Positions 12,626 to 22,950 of a DNA stretch of 64,000 nucleotides are shown here, one piece after another (within the stretch, counting starts at the first letter, position 1; the number at the start of each line of letters is the position of its first letter). Below the pieces are notes generated by a model. It was not told where the DNA came from. It made no database searches and was given only the letters and a program-made list of their open reading frames with translations. The DNA lies in contig JALMGJ010000004.1 in assembly GCA_023362775.1 (NCBI GenBank), positions 39,639,798 to 39,703,797 on the forward strand, given 5' to 3'. Position numbers and translations under genes: made by a program. Source of the stretch: Charina bottae (Eukaryota > Chordata > Lepidosauria > Squamata > Charinaidae).

Positions 12626-12738
12626 GTCGATGAAGATTCTCAGTCATCCAGGTGGAATTGTCTGTAGGTTGAGTCATGGCAACTGGATTTCTTTCTTTTG
12701 GTTGAAAGGTTTCGCTGCTTGTCCAAGTAGCTTCTTCA
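12626..12738 (-). mobile_element. Short Penelope-like element terminal-repeat (pLTR) fragment
   Basis: This 113-bp insertion has a 12-bp target duplication. It is a diverged relative of the ends of the large PLE at 40028-44152: an extension beginning 'cgatgaagattctcagtc', then 'ctgtaggttgagtcatgg', ending at a hammerhead-like 'CTGAAGA...GAAAC' block on the minus strand. It has no coding part. The inner end stops at the start of the hammerhead core, so the copy is a minimal 5'-truncated terminus. Confidence 0.78.
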
Positions 12739-12739
12739 G
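12676..12739 (-). ncRNA. Hammerhead-like motif (degenerate), copy in 12.6-kb PLE fragment
   Basis: On the minus strand, CTGAAGA (12733-12739) is followed by a stem-loop (gctactt / aagcagc around loop ggac) and then GAAAC. The stem keeps six of seven pairs. The conserved core trinucleotides fit a hammerhead, but the cleavage triplet is not intact ('ccttt' after GAAA), so activity is unlikely. Confidence 0.4.
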
Positions 12740-13329
12740 TTAATGTAGCTATAATCTGGAACTTCGTGACAATTCAGCAATTTATTTAAATATATGATTA
12801 ACTTTGGACATCATCAGTCAATATGTCAAGGTGTCTAGTGTGACCTGTATGTTTATTTATTTGGGTTTTTAAAATCCACATGACAAATTTATTTTGTTTT
12901 CATGTGGATTGTTTTGCTTTAATTGACAGCAATACTTGTTTATTAATGAATGAACTTTAATTGACAGCAATACTTGTTTTTTAATCAATGATGCACACTA
13001 TGGTGTTCGATTGGGACTATAAGAAAGCAAGGATTTCCCTTGACCATTTTGCACTATATACTGTACATCATGAGTTTTACCAGAAATGTTGATTATGCAA
13101 CATTGTGCAACATTATGCAACCATGCAATGAATCTTTTTAATGGTAAGAGAGGGTTCTTGAGAAATAAAATACAGCAAATGGGGTAGGTTGCAGAGCATG
13201 AGTGGCTACACAGTCGCTTAAAGTACTATTGAAGAGATGCTTCTAATGTTGTTCATATGTCAATCAAATACAGATGTTGATTTGCTTTTCTGCTTTACAT
13301 TAAATATTAAATATGCCTGTTGAATATAA

Positions 13330-13460
13330 CCTTTTTACCTGTGGCACTCCCCAAGTTTTGCAACTAAGTATCATCAGGCTCCAAATAGCATAAAACACCA
13401 ATAATGTGCAATACAAATAGCTGCCCAGAGTAATTTTCGAGATGGGCGGTGGAAAAATAC
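13330..13460 (+). mobile_element. L2 LINE 3' end fragment
   Basis: 'tgcccagagtaattttcgagatgggcgg' style text (in part) leads into 'gataaataaataaa', the characteristic end of reptile L2-like LINEs. Only the 3' tail is present. Confidence 0.55.
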
Positions 13461-13478
13461 GATAAATAAATAAATAAA

Positions 13479-13526
<48 letters not shown>
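13461..13526. repeat. (AAAT)n to (AAGT)n microsatellite
   Basis: Tail repeat of the preceding L2 end, expanded from aaat units into many aagt units. Confidence 0.9.
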
Positions 13527-13539
13527 AGTCAGGACAGGG

Positions 13540-14115
13540 CAATGAGAATACAACAATGTCAGGGCATGATCCTTCCACCTTTATGTAAGGTGGAATTAAA
13601 TGAACTAATAGAAGTGAAGCATCTAGTTTTCAAGGGGATTAAAGCTATCTGGGCAAATGTATATCAGATAGTCACTCATGCCCTAGTCAGCTCACAGCTG
13701 AACTATTGCAATGTGCTCTACATGGGGATACCCTTGAAGACTATTCAGAAGCTATAGGTGGTCCAGTGGTGTGGGCGGTGATGGGCATGTGGCAATACAC
13801 CCATATGTACTTCATCAGCTGGACTGGTTACCAGTCGGCTTCCAAGTACAATTCATGCTGGTTATCTCCTATCATGCCACAGGACCTAGTTATTTGAGGG
13901 ACCAGCTACCTATGATTGTTTCTACCTATCCAAAATATTGGGAAGAGTGGATGTCCCCATGTCCCCTCAATTAAACTGTACATCATTCTTTTCTTGTTAC
14001 ATGGTTTTCTCTTCTTGACATGCATGATATTCTATTTTTTTATCTTTCTTTCTTTCTTTTAAAATGAAATCTGCCCAGAGTCATTTGGAGTCGGGCAGCC
14101 TCTAGATTACATAGG
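13540..14115 (+). pseudogene. L2-like LINE, C-terminal RT fragment and 3' end
   Basis: Frame-shifted remains of the end of an L2 ORF2. The visible peptides 'IVTHALVSSQLNYCNVLYMG', 'LPLKTIQKL'-like text, 'HQLDWLPVGFQVQF' and 'GPSYLRDQLPM' match the conserved C-terminal thumb region of vertebrate L2 elements. At least one frameshift near 13750 and stops separate the pieces. The 3' end at about 14085 again shows 'ctgcccagagtcatttgg'. RT core motifs are absent because of 5' truncation. Confidence 0.78.
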
Positions 14116-14465
14116 TAAATCATATTTGGGGAAATAGGCATGTGGAGTAAAATCAGCTCTGATTTTAAAGAGATGCTTGTAAGAGATCATGGAAACAGGA
14201 TGCTGCCTTAGAATAAAACTTCCTTCAAAGATCTGATTAGAAATTAGTTGAGTTAGAGAGAATGGATACAATTAAATAACAGAGTCATCATAAAATTACC
14301 CTAATTCCCAAATTGCTCCAATAGACTAAACTGAATCACAAGGCTAAAATGGATGAAGAGCAGGCCTGAGTGGTTGTTAGAAGTATCTTATTGTCCCACA
14401 GTGACAGATAATATAGACAAGAACAAGTAAATATTCCTTCACAATGATTCTGCCATATATAAGCG

Positions 14466-14531
14466 AGAAGGAGAAGGAGAAGGAGAAGGAGAAGGAGAAG
14501 GAGAAGGAGAAGGAGAAGGAGAAGGAGAAGA
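14466..14531. repeat. (GAGAAG)n microsatellite
   Basis: About 11 purine-only hexamer units. The poly-Leu frame on the other strand is an artefact. Confidence 0.95.
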
Positions 14532-16136
14532 AACAACAGCCCAATGTAAAAATGATAAAATGAAATACTTTATATTGCAGTGAATCATATAATTAACTTT
14601 TGAACTAACTGCTTCAGGTTATTATTGAATTATAATGAAGAAATGCCTAGATATCTCAGAAAAGGATTAGGCAATTATTATATGAGTAAGAAGAACATCA
14701 GCTGTGACATGAGCTAGAATAAAATTATAAAGTGATATCAATCCATCTCTCTCAAGTACATTCTGGTCACAATATGAGGCTACAGTTGCCACTGTGGTAG
14801 TTTTCATTATCATTAGACAACAGTATTACTTAGTGCAGTTTAAATGAATAAATAGCAGACGTTGTGTTTAAGTACTGGTTTGCATATATTAAACAATATG
14901 AAATACTTTGAGTCCTTAAGCTGAACATATACAGAAAAGAGCACAGAAAGAAATTTTATTTTGACATTTGATGCTCCATCCAATTATTAAGTTGGGAGCC
15001 TGGAACAGCTGAATCATGTAGGTAGATGATGATGATGATTTCATGTCCAGAGCTGTGGTTTGATCTGGTGTTAGAAGGATTAGACGGTGCAGTTCACTGT
15101 TTCCAGGGTATGCCCGATTGTATTGTTTCGACAATCTTCGGGGAGGCTCCTTCTGTGTACCCCTGTAGGTAGATACAGTATGCATAGTAAAACCATGTGT
15201 GAGGTAAGTATTCAGAGATGGCTGTGGAGAGTAGGGTGTCCATTTGTATTTTCTTTATGGGTCAGTCACGTCACCACAAAAACAATCCCATTACTTTAGC
15301 CCCCATTTGATTAAGAATATAGGACAATAATTCAAGTGATGAATGCAGTCCTCTCTAATTTTAGCACCCTCTAAATTACATGAACCAGCTCCCAATATTC
15401 TCAGCCATGTCCATGCTGGCTGTAGACTTCTGGGAGTGGCATCCTACACATCTGTAAAGCAGAGGTAGCAGAACAAAAAATGTTGTTGATAGCTATTGCA
15501 GTTACTATAACATAGTTATTGTGGCTGGTGTTTTTGTGGGCCAGAGCCAAGTTTTATCAGATATGTAGGCAACACATATTTTCCTTAGAAACAGCAAGGC
15601 CTGGCCCTGTTTGAGTCCTGAAACTGGACCATACAAATTGGAGGATGACGCATTGGTAAGGAAGCTCACCATTCTCTTCTGTTCTTGCTCTCTCAAGATT
15701 TTAAGCAAATCAATTGTGCAGCTGAGAAATGACATGGAAATTAATGTTCACATTAGAACAAGCTGTGTTCCTCTTCCCTTAAACAATTGGCCCGGCTATC
15801 ACAATTAGCACAAAGAGCAAATAATGATGATCCTGGGAAGATCCTGTTTTATTTTACCAGGGAAATAAAGCTTCTGATCAGAACTCAATGTATTATATGC
15901 TATAAGGGAGATATTTACCTTGCTCTTTTCTATTGATTCACTTTTGCTTCATACAGTTTTTTCAACAAGCACATGTAAAACTTCCAAATCCTTCAGTCAT
16001 GTCCCTTACCAATTCACAGGAAGGCAGGAGATCACCTAGAGGGCTCGGGACCCTGGATTATTCCATTCCCTTCCAATGAACGACTCAGGAGAAGTTTAGC
16101 TTGGGTGGTCCCATTAGGAATTTGTTTTCAAACAAG
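14532..16136. other. Unassigned sequence
   Basis: No gene recognised. At about 15395-15470, 'cttctgggagtggcatcctacacatctg' (in part) resembles the interior of reptile hAT MITEs, but it is too degenerate to call. Confidence 0.4.
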
Positions 16137-16149
16137 CAATTGATAGCCA
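16137..16149. repeat. Target-site duplication, left, of BovB tail
   Basis: 'caattgatagcca', an exact 13-bp match to 16539-16551. Confidence 0.88.
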
Positions 16150-16538
16150 CAGTTATTGATAACTGTGGTGCTGGAGAAGACTCTTGAGAGTCCCTTGGAC
16201 TGCAAGGAGGTCAAACCAGTCAATCCTAAAGGAAATCAACCCTGACTGCTCATTGGAAGGACAGATGCTGAAGATGAAGCTCAAATACTTTGGCCACCAA
16301 ATGCAAAGAGAGGACTCACTGGAAAAGACCCTAATGCTGGGAAAGACTGAAGGCAAAAGGAGAAGGGGACGGCAGAGGATGAGATGGTTAGATAGCATCA
16401 CTGATGTAATGAACATGAATTTGAGTAAACTCCGAGAGACAGTGGAGGACAGGAAGGCCTGGCGTGCTATGGTCCATGAGGTCACGAAGAGTCGGACATG
16501 ACTAAACGACTGAACAACAACAACAACAACAACAACAA
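16150..16538 (+). mobile_element. 5'-truncated BovB LINE (3' 390 bp) with target duplications
   Basis: An open frame covers the BovB RT C-terminus: 'VPWTARRSNQSIL', 'DCSLEG', 'LKYFGHQMQR', 'EGKRRRGRQRMRWLD'. Then come 'gtcacgaagagtcgg', 'gactgaac' and an (aac)n tail. The same segment of the larger BovB at 6.0 kb reads very similarly, but differences show a distinct subfamily. Exact 13-bp target duplications flank it, a textbook target-primed insertion that aborted early. Confidence 0.92.
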
Positions 16539-16551
16539 CAATTGATAGCCA
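16539..16551. repeat. Target-site duplication, right, of BovB tail
   Basis: 'caattgatagcca'. Confidence 0.88.
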
Positions 16552-16579
16552 AGGATAAATATTGGGCAAGCACATTAGG

Positions 16580-16613
<34 letters not shown>
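16580..16613. repeat. (GTT)n microsatellite
   Basis: A clean trinucleotide run. It is complementary to the (aac)n tail 40 bp upstream, so the two can pair in a hairpin. Confidence 0.93.
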
Positions 16614-16614
<1 letters not shown>

Positions 16615-16789
16615 TCTTTTTACCTTTTCAGTGTTTTCAAGTGTTCATAAAGTTGTAGAGAGTGCATAAACAGTGTTTGGCTGCAGTTAAAAGCCTTTGA
16701 AGAAATATATAAGTGACTACGTACAAATAAATGAGAAGGAGGGAGGGAAGGAGATGCTCTATTTTACACAGACATGTAGAAAAATGCTA

Positions 16790-16983
16790 GGGAGCCAGTT
16801 ATGGCATCAGGCTAGAAACCGGGAGACCGTGAGTTCTAGTCCCACCTTAGACACAAAGCCAGCTGGGTGACCTTGGGCCAGTCACTTTCTCTCAGCCCTA
16901 GGAAGGAGGCAATGGCAAGCCACTTCTGGAAAACCTTGCCAAGGAAACTGCAGGGTCTACTCCAGGCAGTTGCCAGGAGTTAA
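16790..16983 (+). mobile_element. Sauria-type tRNA SINE
   Basis: The tRNA-like head contains 'gagttctagtccc' (B-box position). It is followed by 'ccagctgggtgaccttgggccagtcac', 'aggaaggaggcaatggc', 'cacttctg' and 'ccaggcagttgccaggagt', which is the order seen in squamate Sauria SINEs. The 3' end is an a-rich run. Related copies are at 23739-23971, 49515-49745 and, in part, 37852-38818. Confidence 0.8.
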
Positions 16984-17159
16984 AAAAAAAGCAAGCAGAA
17001 GAAATACTACATACCAAGCCATGGTATTCAAAACTGTGGGACAGGTGTGCCATGAAGCTAAGGGCTGCATTTTGCTTGCTTCACATCAGGAATGACTTTA
17101 AGGTGAAACAGTTGTTTCCCTGCCCCCCACCATCACTTGACTGTATGCCAAAACATCAG

Positions 17160-17700
17160 ATAAAAGAATCATAGGAGAATCACAGAAATGGATGTGAATA
17201 TTGAAGCCATCAAGTCCAACCCCCCATCTAAACACAGATATCCCAATTCAAGCATTCATAACAGATGGTAATCTAGCAGAGACTTGAACATTTCTAGGCA
17301 AGGAGAGCTTGCCATGTTTCTGGATAATTAGTTCCGTTGTCAAACTGCTCTTATCATTGTTTTCCCTTGACATTCAACTGGAATCTGCCTTTCTAGAATT
17401 TAAAACCTTTATTCCATAACCTGCAGACAGAAATAAAAGAGAACAGTTCTTGATTTTCTTTCATATAATATTGTTTCACATATATGAATAATGCTGTCAA
17501 ATCAGTTTTCACTGCTCTAGGATATATATTCTTAAATTCCAAATTCCTTCAAATTCTCTCCATCCTTAGTTTATAGGTCCTTGACCATCCTAATTAATCT
17601 TCTCTGAATACATGCCAGTTCTTTGAATCCTTCTTTTTCAACTTGTGGATTATCTTTGACCTCCAGACTTCATCCATTTTCTGTGATTTCTCCAAGATAA
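17160..17700 (-). mobile_element. CR1-like LINE 3' region, old copy
   Basis: 'gaatcataggagaatcac' near the left edge and 'catcaagtccaaccccc' match the antisense 3' end of amniote CR1 elements. 'tctctgaatacatgcc' further right is also CR1-like. It is degenerate, with no usable reading frame. Confidence 0.6.
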
Positions 17701-17779
17701 TGAATAGAGTCTAGACCATCAAGATCTTTAAGTAGCCTAAAAGGCAATTCCTGTGGCCCTAGAGAGTTAAAACCAACAG

Positions 17780-18444
17780 GCCAAAAACCAACAGGCAACT
17801 ATCCTAAGTGCTTTCGCACCAACACTAGATGCAGATGAGGATATCAAGGAAAATTTTTATACCCAGTTGGACGCCATCTTATCAGAGATACCAAAGGAGG
17901 AAAAAATTATCCTCCTGGGCGATTTCAATGCAAGAGTTGGGCGTGACTTTGATTTGTGGCCGGGGATCATTGGGAAAGAAGGAGTTGACAATATCAACAT
18001 GAATGGAATCTTACTTCTGACTAAATGTGCAGAGCATAACCTTGTCATTACTAACACACTCTTTCGCCAGAAAAATAAATTTAAAACATCATGGAAGCAC
18101 CCATGGTCGAAGCACTGGCATCTTTTAGATTATGTAATTGTCCATGCTAGAGATCGCTGTGATGTACTTCTCACCAGAGCCATGACGAGCACCGATGACT
18201 GCTGGACAGACCATCGATTAATTCGATCCATGATGGCCATAAAGATTGTCCCTCATCATAGGCTCCAAGGAAGAAAACCAAGGCGTAAAATGAATACACT
18301 GGCCCTTCAAGATTCTACTAAACGAGCTTGCTTTCAGTCAACTCTCAAGGAACATCTGCCTATGGAACTTCCTGAAAATGTTGAGGATCACTGGATTAAA
18401 TTGAAGACTTCTATTATCTCAGCCTGTGAACAAACTATCAGATA
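17780..18444 (+). pseudogene. Non-LTR retrotransposon endonuclease fragment, part 1
   Basis: The open frame encodes an APE-type endonuclease: 'LSAFAPTLDADEDIKE', GDFNARVGRD, 'LVITNTLFRQ', 'HWHLLDYVIV' and DCWTDHRLI (catalytic Asp-His end). Proteins with this pattern are often annotated as craniofacial development protein 2-like, but they derive from LINEs. The exact clade is not settled by eye. The N-terminal catalytic Glu region is missing, so the copy is 5' truncated. The frame runs into the PLE insertion at 18445 and resumes at 18659. Confidence 0.82.
18430..18444. repeat. Target-site duplication, left, of hairpin PLE insertion
   Basis: 'acaaactatcagata', an exact 15-bp match to 18644-18658. 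Removing the insertion and one copy restores an uninterrupted LINE frame. Confidence 0.92.
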
Positions 18445-18643
18445 TGTCTGTAGCTTGAATCATGTCAACTGGATTTCTATTTTCTTAATGGAAACGTTTC
18501 GCTCCTTATCCAAGGGGCTTCTTCAGTCTGAGCAAAGTTGGTAAGGGAGTTAAGTTGGTACGTTTCCATTAAGAAAATAGAAATCCAGTTGACATGATTC
18601 AAGCTACAGACAATTCCACCTGGATGACTGAGAACCTTCATAG
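18445..18643. mobile_element. 199-bp hairpin Penelope-like insertion (two inverted termini)
   Basis: The left arm starts 'tgtctgtagcttgaatcatg' and runs through the hammerhead-like block to about 18543. The right arm, from about 18560, is the exact reverse complement of the first 50 bp and ends with the extra piece 'ctatgaaggttctcagtc' (read on the minus strand). Both outer ends are the same as the ends of the 4.1-kb insertion at 40028-44152, so this is a miniature of the same structure without coding DNA. The 15-bp target duplications are exact. Confidence 0.9.
18480..18540 (-). ncRNA. Hammerhead-like motif in hairpin PLE
   Basis: On the minus strand CTGAAGA (18520-18526) is followed by a stem (gccc.ctt / aagg.agc, loop ggat) and GAAACGTT. 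This matches the other PLE ends in the window. Stem I is weak, so this is a family-derived motif, not a proven ribozyme. Confidence 0.45.
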
Positions 18644-18658
18644 ACAAACTATCAGATA
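18644..18658. repeat. Target-site duplication, right, of hairpin PLE insertion
   Basis: 'acaaactatcagata'. Confidence 0.92.
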
Positions 18659-18830
18659 CCAAACTAAGAGACATCAGGACTGGTTTGATGAGAACGATAG
18701 TGAGATTGAACATATTATTGACAAGAAAAGGAAAGTTTTCACATTAAATTCAAGCCACTCCAGCTTCAACAGATACTCTCTGGAATTCTCAGTGAACGTC
18801 GGGAGCTGTTTAAGGCATGGAAATGACATG
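18659..18830 (+). pseudogene. Non-LTR retrotransposon endonuclease-RT linker, part 2
   Basis: Continues the LINE interrupted at 18444. 'KRHQDWFDENDSEIEHIIDKK' is the usual linker after this endonuclease family. It decays after about 18750, and no RT motif is visible downstream. Confidence 0.75.
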
Positions 18831-19823
18831 GTCCCATGTGCAAGTCATTGCATAATCATTTACATTTTATTCTTTTCACAGATTCCACACTTTGTGCAAA
18901 TAACCCCGTCCTGTGCAATTTCCATTCCTATCTTGTAGAACATATCAATAGACTGGGTCCTGGAAATCTTTTTGTGGTATAAAGAATAATCAATAATAGT
19001 CATAACGAATGAAAAATGATCATTTTACAAATTATAAACTTTTCAAAACTGAGTTACAACTTAGTTACAATTAGAGATATAATTAAGATATAGTTTAAGC
19101 TGTGTTTGCCTGGGTCTCTGGGGAGCCTGACACTACCAATCAGTCATTTCGTTTCATTTCATTTCGTTTCGCAGAGAATGAGGCTGGGTCTAGGGGGAAA
19201 AAAAAGCAACATCCTTGGGAAGAAGAGCAGAAGAGAAAATTATCAAGTTTCCAGATTTCTAAATTCTCATAAGACCTATGAACTAAATTCATAGGTTCTG
19301 ATTCTAAGAAATACCTTACATAAAAATTCACTATATGGTAAAAAGAGAGTGTGAAAAAAGCATATAATGCGATAAAGTGATACAAGGAGTCAGCAAAAAT
19401 TAAACAATAGTTTAAATTATATCCCATTTGTGTCTTTGCATAATGTTGCTTATCCTGAAAAAGCAGAGTGTGATGGGTATGCATGTACTGTATGTAATTA
19501 AACAAGCCAATTGATTAAACAAATTATGCATTTGATAAAATATATAAAATAAAAATGTCAGATAAGTAACAATGCTTTTCCCTTTCATACTTTCTGGCTG
19601 ACTCAATATAAAATAGCATCTTATAGTTGCACTTTATATAACTTGATGTCCTTGTGATGTGAATTTAATATTCCACCTCTTTAGTTGAAATTAGAGGCTC
19701 ATCAGGAACTGAACTTAATTACAAGAGAAGGAATATTCCTTTTGACTTAGGCTTCAGTTTTAAAATGCTTCACTTCTTTGCAATTAGCTTGGCCTTCCCA
19801 TCTTCTCTCTCTTTTGTCCTTTT
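18831..19823. other. Unassigned sequence
   Basis: AT-rich. No gene or repeat family recognised. Confidence 0.4.
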
Positions 19824-19911
19824 GGAAGGAAGGAAGGAAGGAAGGAAGGAAGGAAGGAAGGAAGGAAGGAAGGAAGGAAGGAAGGAAGGAAGGAAGGAAG
19901 GAAGGAAGGAA
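19824..19911. repeat. (GGAA)n microsatellite
   Basis: About 21 clean tetramer units. Confidence 0.95.
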
Positions 19912-21068
19912 GTTAGTTCACCCAATATTTCCTGAATCTGTTCCTTGGCTCCTTAGCTTTCTACACCTTACCCCTTGTTTGCTCCCATACAGATTATACA
20001 ACTCACAATCTTTTTGAGCAAGCCTTCAACTCTTGCCAATGAGTCATCTGCCTACCCACAGCCACTACCACTGCCACCAATATCGTCATTGTCAGGGTCA
20101 ACTGTGGGAATGGGAATGAGGGTCAGAAAAGTCAAAATGATGGCTCCAATGTGTAATGGAAGCCCCACCCCTTTTTATATGTGTCACATGTGTGATGCAT
20201 GGGAAACAGGACAGGGCTTCAATTGCCCAGTCACAGTCACCATCCTGACCTTTTGGAGCACCCCACTGGATGTCCCTGCTCCCTGCTACGTATATCTGCT
20301 GTCCCTGCAATATCCTGGTTGATCCGAGTCTGGGCTGAGCTTTAGCAAAGAACTCAGGCATCTCCATCCTGTTCTGATGAGCCATCTGATATGCACAAAG
20401 GACAAATTTCAAGTTTTTAAAACCCAGAGATTGCATGTTTTTTGAGCCCTGAAAAAGTGAGCTAGATTTCCAAGATTCACATATACAGTGAATATAAAGT
20501 GAATCTACAGTGTGCAGGCAGAGATTCTCTGTGGCGCTGGTCTGCAGTTCTCTAGTTTACACAACTATAAAGGAATGTTTATGCTTCCCTCTCCTCCTAG
20601 TAAAGGAAATAAGAACATTCTTTTCTATAGTGGAAAACCAGGGATCTGCAGGTAGTTCATTGGGGTGGGATGAATCCATAATCTTAGTTTGCCCAGGATA
20701 AAAGGAGATTTCTGTCTGTGTCTGTATATATAAAAATATCAGGGTCTGCATATGAGATTTTTAAAAAGTACATATAACAAGCATTCTATTATTTACATTT
20801 CAATCTATTACTTTTACAAGCACATTAAATAGATTTAAATTTAATATTTTATACTGTCCCTATCCACACAATCAAAAATTTGGCCCTAACTTAAAAAAAA
20901 GAATAACGTTTTATAGACATAATCCCTGAAACAGTTCTGAAGAATGTCATCTCATCTCCTTCATGTGGATTTCTAAATTCTGACAAATATTTTGAGAAAC
21001 AGGACATGCTCAAATACAATTTTCAGTACAAGCAACTGTTGTATTTCAAAGGAATACATGATATGGTC
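19912..21068. other. Unassigned sequence
   Basis: The frames of 112-115 codons at 19975-20436 overlap on opposite strands and have no recognisable domain. I do not call a gene. Confidence 0.4.
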
Positions 21069-21076
21069 ATCTAGAT

Positions 21077-21174
21077 CAGTGCTTCTCAACCTTGGCAACT
21101 CTAAGATGTCTGCCTGGGGAATTCTGGGAGTTGAAGTCCACACATCTTAAAGTTGCCAAGGTTAAGAAACACTG
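21077..21174. mobile_element. Palindromic hAT MITE, copy 1
   Basis: Terminal inverted repeats 'cagtgcttctcaaccttggc' and its complement at the right end. The interior 'attctgggagttgaagtcc' is standard for this reptile MITE. It is flanked by 8-bp direct repeats, atctagat and atctagag, with one mismatch. No coding capacity. Confidence 0.85.
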
Positions 21175-21182
21175 ATCTAGAG

Positions 21183-22126
21183 AAGCAAAACAAAAAAAAA
21201 TCATAATGTGCCCTTGGAAGGAAGTCAAATTCAGATTTGCTGATCAAGAAAAAAGGATTGCCCAAATTGCCTCATTGATCTAGGAGAACATCTCCTGCTG
21301 TACATTATTAACTGAGGAATTAAAATGAGTTTCCCTCTATATGTATTCCCCCCTGTGTTTTATGAGTGCAATATTATCCTTGTTATATTTTTGTTGAAAG
21401 AATACATATGTTTCATTGCAATAATAGCTATTTAATTTTTTTTCTTTATTATTTAGTACCTGCTGTTGAGATTTTGTGAATTCCTTTAAAGTCTAAATGT
21501 GGTACATTAAGTTGCTCAGGATGAAATAAAGAGACAGTCTTGAGCTTGCTAAGTAAATATAAATTTCACAGTTAAATACATAAAATAGTGATTACATCCA
21601 ATGGTCATGAGGGACGTATTTTTAGGAGTAGACTAATTAAACCATATCCTTCAGACAACATGTTTCTACACTTACTAGCAATGAACCATATCTGATTTGT
21701 CATTAAGTAATTAGGCATGCTAATGCAAGTAAAACACCTTACAAACAGGGCTTCCAAAAAGAAATTAATCATATATTATTCCTCCTGATCCTATGATGTC
21801 AGGTCATTTGACAGAGATAGCCAGGAAAGAAAAGAATCCTTGAAATAGCTGCTGTATTTCTTTCAGTATGAAACCCTGATTTTTTAAAATAATGCATTGC
21901 TATTACGATTGGTTGTTCTGATAGCAGTGAGCTGGAGTACAAATATCTGTGGCAGTTATGTGGTGATGCAAGTAGATCAGCATTGATTACAATTAAATGG
22001 TCTGCTGAATAATTAGGAAGGTGGCACTTACCTTCCATAGTTAATCTTCATGATGGGCACAATATAGTTTAAGTTTTTAAAAAGTATCTTTGAGACACAC
22101 TAGTCCTTTTTTAAATTCTGTAACAG
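21183..22126. other. Unassigned AT-rich sequence
   Basis: No gene or known repeat recognised. Confidence 0.4.
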
Positions 22127-22138
22127 AGATAGATAGAT

Positions 22139-22183
<45 letters not shown>
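22127..22183. repeat. (GATA)n microsatellite
   Basis: About 13 gata units with one interruption. GATA repeats are abundant in squamates. Confidence 0.93.
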
Positions 22184-22852
22184 TCACAGAGTTCAAAATA
22201 AAAAATGTTAAAAATAACAATAAAAACAAAGCAGGATAAAAATGTTATAATTGGTGGTGGATTCATTAGTGGGCAGTCAGAGTGTGTCTAATTTTACAGG
22301 TAATATACTAGAACATGGTTATGGTCAAGGAAACTAAGTCATACTGATCTGATAACAATAACTGTACATAAAAAAATGAGAATTTCCCAAGTGTTTTACC
22401 AGGTAAGGAGTTATAAGGCAGGTCCTAGGATCCTTATAGATGTATAGTATAACAGGACATGAGATGTAGTTTTAATAGCCCCTTGTCCATGGTCTCAGCT
22501 CATAAGGTTTTTTTATATATATATATCAGCCCTCCAAAACTGCTGTGGGGAAGCATGTTAAAGTTGTACTCTTTGGAATTTGGAGACAATTATATGATGT
22601 AACTGTTTTGCTGGTTTGAAAAAGAGGGCTTGGCTGCTCAGAACATCTAATAGAATATAATGACCTGGCTCTTAACTAAAGTTGGCTTCAGATTTGCACA
22701 GCACCTAGGTAAAGTCACTCTTGGGTAAATACCTTTGTCCAATTTTGAGACATGGAAGCATCAGGACTGTAGGCAATACCTTGAACTGCTGCACAAGACT
22801 ACCAGATTAATGAGGGCTACATCCAAACACTTAGCACTGTTCAGAAAAAAAG
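22184..22852. other. Unassigned sequence
   Basis: No gene or repeat family recognised. Confidence 0.4.
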
Positions 22853-22950
22853 TCCTTCCCTTCCCTTCCCTTCCCTTCCCTTCCCTTCCCTTCCCTTCCC
22901 TTCCCTTCCCTTCCCTTCCCTTCCCTTCCCTTCCCTTCCCTTCCCTTCCC
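22853..22950. repeat. (TTCCC)n pentanucleotide microsatellite
   Basis: About 19 clean units. It is the reverse complement of the motif at 11427-11495. Confidence 0.95.

Noticed and set aside
17867..18544. Possible host gene similar to craniofacial development protein 2
   Set aside because: That name is commonly given to LINE endonucleases; the frame is interrupted by an insertion, truncated at the 5' end and followed by RT-linker remains.
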